A stretch of 64,000 nucleotides of DNA from Oscillospiraceae bacterium (GTDB taxonomy: Bacteria; Bacillota; Clostridia; Oscillospirales; Ruminococcaceae), in the NCBI GenBank assembly GCA_009778065.1, contig WRKM01000018.1, forward strand, positions 1 to 64,000, in the 5' to 3' direction. The notes below the pieces were generated by a model. That model ran no database searches and was not told the DNA's origin. It saw nothing but the letters and a program-made list of their open reading frames with translations. The position numbers and the translations under genes are program-made. This document shows, piece after piece, positions 61,100 through 64,000 of this stretch. Every line of letters begins with the position of its first letter. Positions within the stretch are counted from its first letter, which is position 1.

Positions 61100-62154
61100 T
61101 ATTCAGACCTCCGCAATTTTACAATGAATGTACTACCGTGCCCTACTCCGCTCTCAACGGAAATTTCACCACCTATAATCGTTACGACCCGCTTAACCAA
61201 AGAAAGTCCAAGCCCGTTTCCCTCGGTTGCGTGTGAATTATCACCTTGATAGAATTTTTCAAATATTCGGTTTCCAATTTCTGGCGGTATGCCGATGCCT
61301 GAGTCGGTTACTTTTATCACGGAAAAGTCGCCGACCTCTTTCAAACTGACTGACACAATGCCGCCGCCCCCTGTGAATTTGAACGCATTTGAAAACAGAT
61401 TATTCCATACAAGCGACAGCAGTTCCTCATCAGCGCAAACGGTCACATCGTCAATATCGGTTTTAATATCTATGCTGTTGGTTTCCCACGTGCTTTCAAA
61501 TGTCAAAAGACACTCTCGTAACTGTTCGCTCAAATCATATTCTTTTGTATTTGGAAAAATTTGTTGATTTTCAAGTTTATTCAGCTTTAATATGTTTGTA
61601 ATCAATTCCGATAATTTACGCGAGGCGTTTGCAATAGTTTTTGCGTGTTCAAGGCGTTTTTCTTCGGTTAATTCGGGGGCTTGCAAAATCGTTGCGTAGT
61701 TTTGAATAACCGAAAGCGGAGTTTTGAGTTCATGTGAAATGTTGGCAATAAAATCCGTTCGTAAGGTTTCGATTCCGGAAAATTCTTCCGCCATTTTATT
61801 AAAGTTTGAGATAATCATATCAAACTCATTTCTGCTTTCCGCTTTGAGATGTTCAATCCGCACCGAAAAGTCCCCATCGGTAAGCTTACGAGTTGCGTCC
61901 AAAATACGTTTAACGGGTCGCTCTACCGTATACTTGCGCCGCAATCCGTCAATGACAGCACATATCAAACTTAGTGCCATGACATTGATAAAAGTAAGTA
62001 TTGCGCTTCTTCTGATTTCTTCTCCAAGCTCTATTTCCAACGTAAGAATGAATACAAGAAATGAACAGGTTACAAGAAACGAAATCGTCAGAAAGAAAAT
62101 TAAATAACCCCATACCGAAAACAAACTATGCCTTATTTTTTTGCGTTCTTTCAT
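61099..62154 (-). CDS. HAMP-containing sensor histidine kinase
   Basis: NISHELKTPLSVIQNYATIL; VTDSGIGIPPEIGNRIFEKFYQGD; GNGLGLSLVKRVV. Confidence 0.94.
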   Translation of the reverse strand: MKERKKIRHSLFSVWGYLIFFLTISFLVTCSFLVFILTLEIELGEEIRRSAILTFINVMALSLICAVIDGLRRKYTVERPVKRILDATRKLTDGDFSVRIEHLKAESRNEFDMIISNFNKMAEEFSGIETLRTDFIANISHELKTPLSVIQNYATILQAPELTEEKRLEHAKTIANASRKLSELITNILKLNKLENQQIFPNTKEYDLSEQLRECLLTFESTWETNSIDIKTDIDDVTVCADEELLSLVWNNLFSNAFKFTGGGGIVSVSLKEVGDFSVIKVTDSGIGIPPEIGNRIFEKFYQGDNSHATEGNGLGLSLVKRVVTIIGGEISVESGVGHGSTFIVKLRRSE

Positions 62155-62819
62155 TTCAGCACCGCCTTATAGCCTAAACCTCGGACTGTTACTATTTCAA
62201 AATCTTCACAATCCGTTAGTTTTTCGCGCAGTTTTGTCATATAAACATCTACTGCTCTCGAACCCGCCGATGAATCTATATCCCAAAATTCGTCCATGAG
62301 TTGAGTGCGGGTAAAGGCTTTCTTCGGATAAGACAGGAGTTTATAAAGCAGATTAAATTCTCGTGCAGTCAGAGAAACTTCCTCACCTTTCAGATAAGCA
62401 GTATTTTCCTCCGCGTTCATTGTAAAATCACCGACCTCAAGTTTTTTACTGCTTGCAATTTTGGCGCGACGCAACAATGCGCCGATACGAAGAACGAGTT
62501 CATCAAGGTCAATGGGCTTTACCATGTAGTCGTCAATTCCTGCGCGATAACCTCGTTGTTTGGATGCCAAATCGTCACGAGCAGTCATAAAGAGTATGGG
62601 AATTTCTTGATTGATTCCACGAACCGTTTGGGCAAATTCAAAGCCGTCTATGCCCGACATCATAATATCCGAAATGATTAAATCAAAAAATTTACCGTAC
62701 ATAGCATCATAGGCTTCGTTCACGCCCAAAACGCCAACAGCCTCATAATTGTTCTGCAATAAATAGGAACAGACAGCCCTGTTTAATTCGCGGTCGTCCT
62801 CCACCACAAGTATTTTCAT
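62151..62819 (-). CDS. OmpR-type response regulator
   Basis: MKILVVEDDRELNRAVCSYLLQ; DLIISDIMMSGIDG; YMVKPIDLDELVLRI. Confidence 0.94.
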   Translation of the reverse strand: MKILVVEDDRELNRAVCSYLLQNNYEAVGVLGVNEAYDAMYGKFFDLIISDIMMSGIDGFEFAQTVRGINQEIPILFMTARDDLASKQRGYRAGIDDYMVKPIDLDELVLRIGALLRRAKIASSKKLEVGDFTMNAEENTAYLKGEEVSLTAREFNLLYKLLSYPKKAFTRTQLMDEFWDIDSSAGSRAVDVYMTKLREKLTDCEDFEIVTVRGLGYKAVLK

Positions 62820-63050
62820 CATGGAGAAATTCCCCCTTTTCAGTTTAATAATACAATTATAACACAAACTCACAAAAATTTCAAGTGTTCTTTTTTTATA
62901 TTCTAACGCCCGAATGTTTAATTTTCATTTGAGTTTTGTTTCGGAATTGTTAAAATCTGAAAAACTAATTTTGAAATACAGGAACAATTCACCCCCTCTT
63001 ATGGCATTATATATTAGAACCACAAAAACAACCAAGAAAGGAATCCACCC

Positions 63051-63359
63051 ATGAAACAAAAATCTCTACCCCAACTCGAAGCCGAACTGCTTCAGCACGA
63101 GCAAGCTGTTCAAGCCTACGAGAAGAAAGTATCACAGCTTGAAAACCAACTCAGCAAATCCGTGACCCGCTACAAAAATCAGGAACGCCGTATCAGAACT
63201 CACCGCCTAATCGAGCGAGGAGCAATCTTTGAAAGCCTAATCCCGAACGCCGACTCCCTCACTAACGAGCAAGTCAAGGCTCTGCTTTCGGTTGCACTCG
63301 ACACAGCCGAGGCGAGGGCATTTCTCGAAAAAGTTGCTTTGGTTAAGTCCACAAAGTAG
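63051..63359 (+). CDS. DUF3847-like protein, upstream of relaxase in mobilizable elements
   Basis: LPQLEAELLQHEQAVQAYEKKVSQLENQ...RKxRTHRLIERGAIFESLIP-type layout. Confidence 0.75.
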   Translation: MKQKSLPQLEAELLQHEQAVQAYEKKVSQLENQLSKSVTRYKNQERRIRTHRLIERGAIFESLIPNADSLTNEQVKALLSVALDTAEARAFLEKVALVKSTK

Positions 63360-63371
63360 CCTTAAATCACG

Positions 63372-63422
63372 AAGTGCGCACTTATATACCACAAAACGAG
63401 TTGTGGTATTGTGCGCCCTCTG
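63372..63422 (+). other. oriT: Candidate oriT (MOBQ-like): palindrome, inverted repeat and nic-like GTGCGCCCT
   Basis: AAGTGCGCACTT; ATACCACAA-AACGAG-TTGTGGTAT; TTGTGCGCCCTCTG immediately 3'. Confidence 0.75.
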
Positions 63423-63590
63423 CGGAGGGAGGGAAACCGCCACGGGCGGGCTTTGCGCGTGCTTTCAAGCACACGGCATTTGCTACGCTTCATGCAAATC
63501 GCCTTTCAGCGAATCTGGTTTTCTGCCTGGTGTTCGCGCCTAAACTTGAACTCCCCCCAAGGCAGAAAAACCCATTGTGAAATCTCACAA

Positions 63591-63629
63591 GACGGAGCAG
63601 AGATAAATAATTCTGCTCCGTCATTTTTC
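63591..63629 (+). terminator. Intrinsic terminator hairpin upstream of the relaxase gene
   Basis: GACGGAGCAGA-gataaataat-TCTGCTCCGTC followed by ATTTTT. Confidence 0.7.
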
Positions 63630-63736
63630 ACAAAAATAAAAATTATTTTTCAAAAACGTGTCACTTTTTGCCCTTTGTGACGGCAGTATAAGTAGAGGGG
63701 GTTTTTCAAAAACCAAAAATAAAATCACGAGGAGGA

Positions 63737-64000
63737 ATGTATATCGCAATATTTCATTTATCAATAAAAATCATAAGCCGCGCCAATGCAAAGTCAGCTG
63801 TTGCGGCGGCGGCGTATCGAGCCGCTGAAAAATTCACGAATGACTTTGACGGGCAGACCCACGACTTCAAGAAGAAAAGCGGAGTGGTTCACACAGAAAT
63901 CATGTTACCGGAACACGCGCCAAAAGATTTTTTCGACCGTTCAACTTTATGGAACGCAGTAGAAAAAGTAGAGAAAAATAAAAAGGCACAGCTTGCAAGA
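63737..64000 (+). CDS. MobA/MobL family relaxase (N-terminal part; continues beyond window)
   Basis: IAIFHLSIKIISRANAKSAVAAAAYRAAEKFTNDFDGQTHDFKKKSGVVHTEIMLPEHAP. Confidence 0.92.
   Translation, partial: MYIAIFHLSIKIISRANAKSAVAAAAYRAAEKFTNDFDGQTHDFKKKSGVVHTEIMLPEHAPKDFFDRSTLWNAVEKVEKNKKAQLAR

Noticed and set aside
63292-63680. Overlapping plus-strand ORFs of 68-89 aa
   Set aside because: Cover the oriT and terminator hairpins in several frames; noncoding structure explains the region better.

Overview
This 64 kb window looks like a Firmicutes/Clostridia chromosome. Supporting signs are SpoVB and YunB sporulation genes, AGGAGG-type RBSs, c-di-GMP HD-GYP proteins and a GH5 cellulase. Core or housekeeping blocks (about 0-15 kb and 24-51 kb) flank accessory DNA. 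(1) 15.3-20.1 kb: a tight six-gene minus-strand operon encoding a C2H2 zinc-finger protein, a coiled-coil protein, an Hsp70/DnaK-like ATPase and three small proteins, one membrane-anchored. I recognise no named system for it. (2) 20.1-24.25 kb: a modular RNA/toxin-antitoxin array. It contains a ToxN/AbiQ type III TA with three perfect 39-nt ToxI repeats, an intact HEPN/MNT pair, a duplicated MNT block whose HEPN toxin is deleted, and a PBECR-like nuclease gene. That nuclease gene sits downstream of an independent promoter-repeat RNA-terminator unit, arranged like a type III TA. The same promoter and leader sequence is reused across the array. (3) 51.2-55.9 kb: a relaxase gene relic, then a BsuBI/PstI-type restriction-modification pair with a DUF6414 + ClpB-like AAA pair (Dodola-like). 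No CTGCAG was noticed in a manual read. (4) 63.05 kb to the end: the edge of a mobilizable element with DUF3847, a MOBQ-like oriT and a MobA/MobL relaxase. All family calls come from reading motifs and remembered family features; no database search was run.
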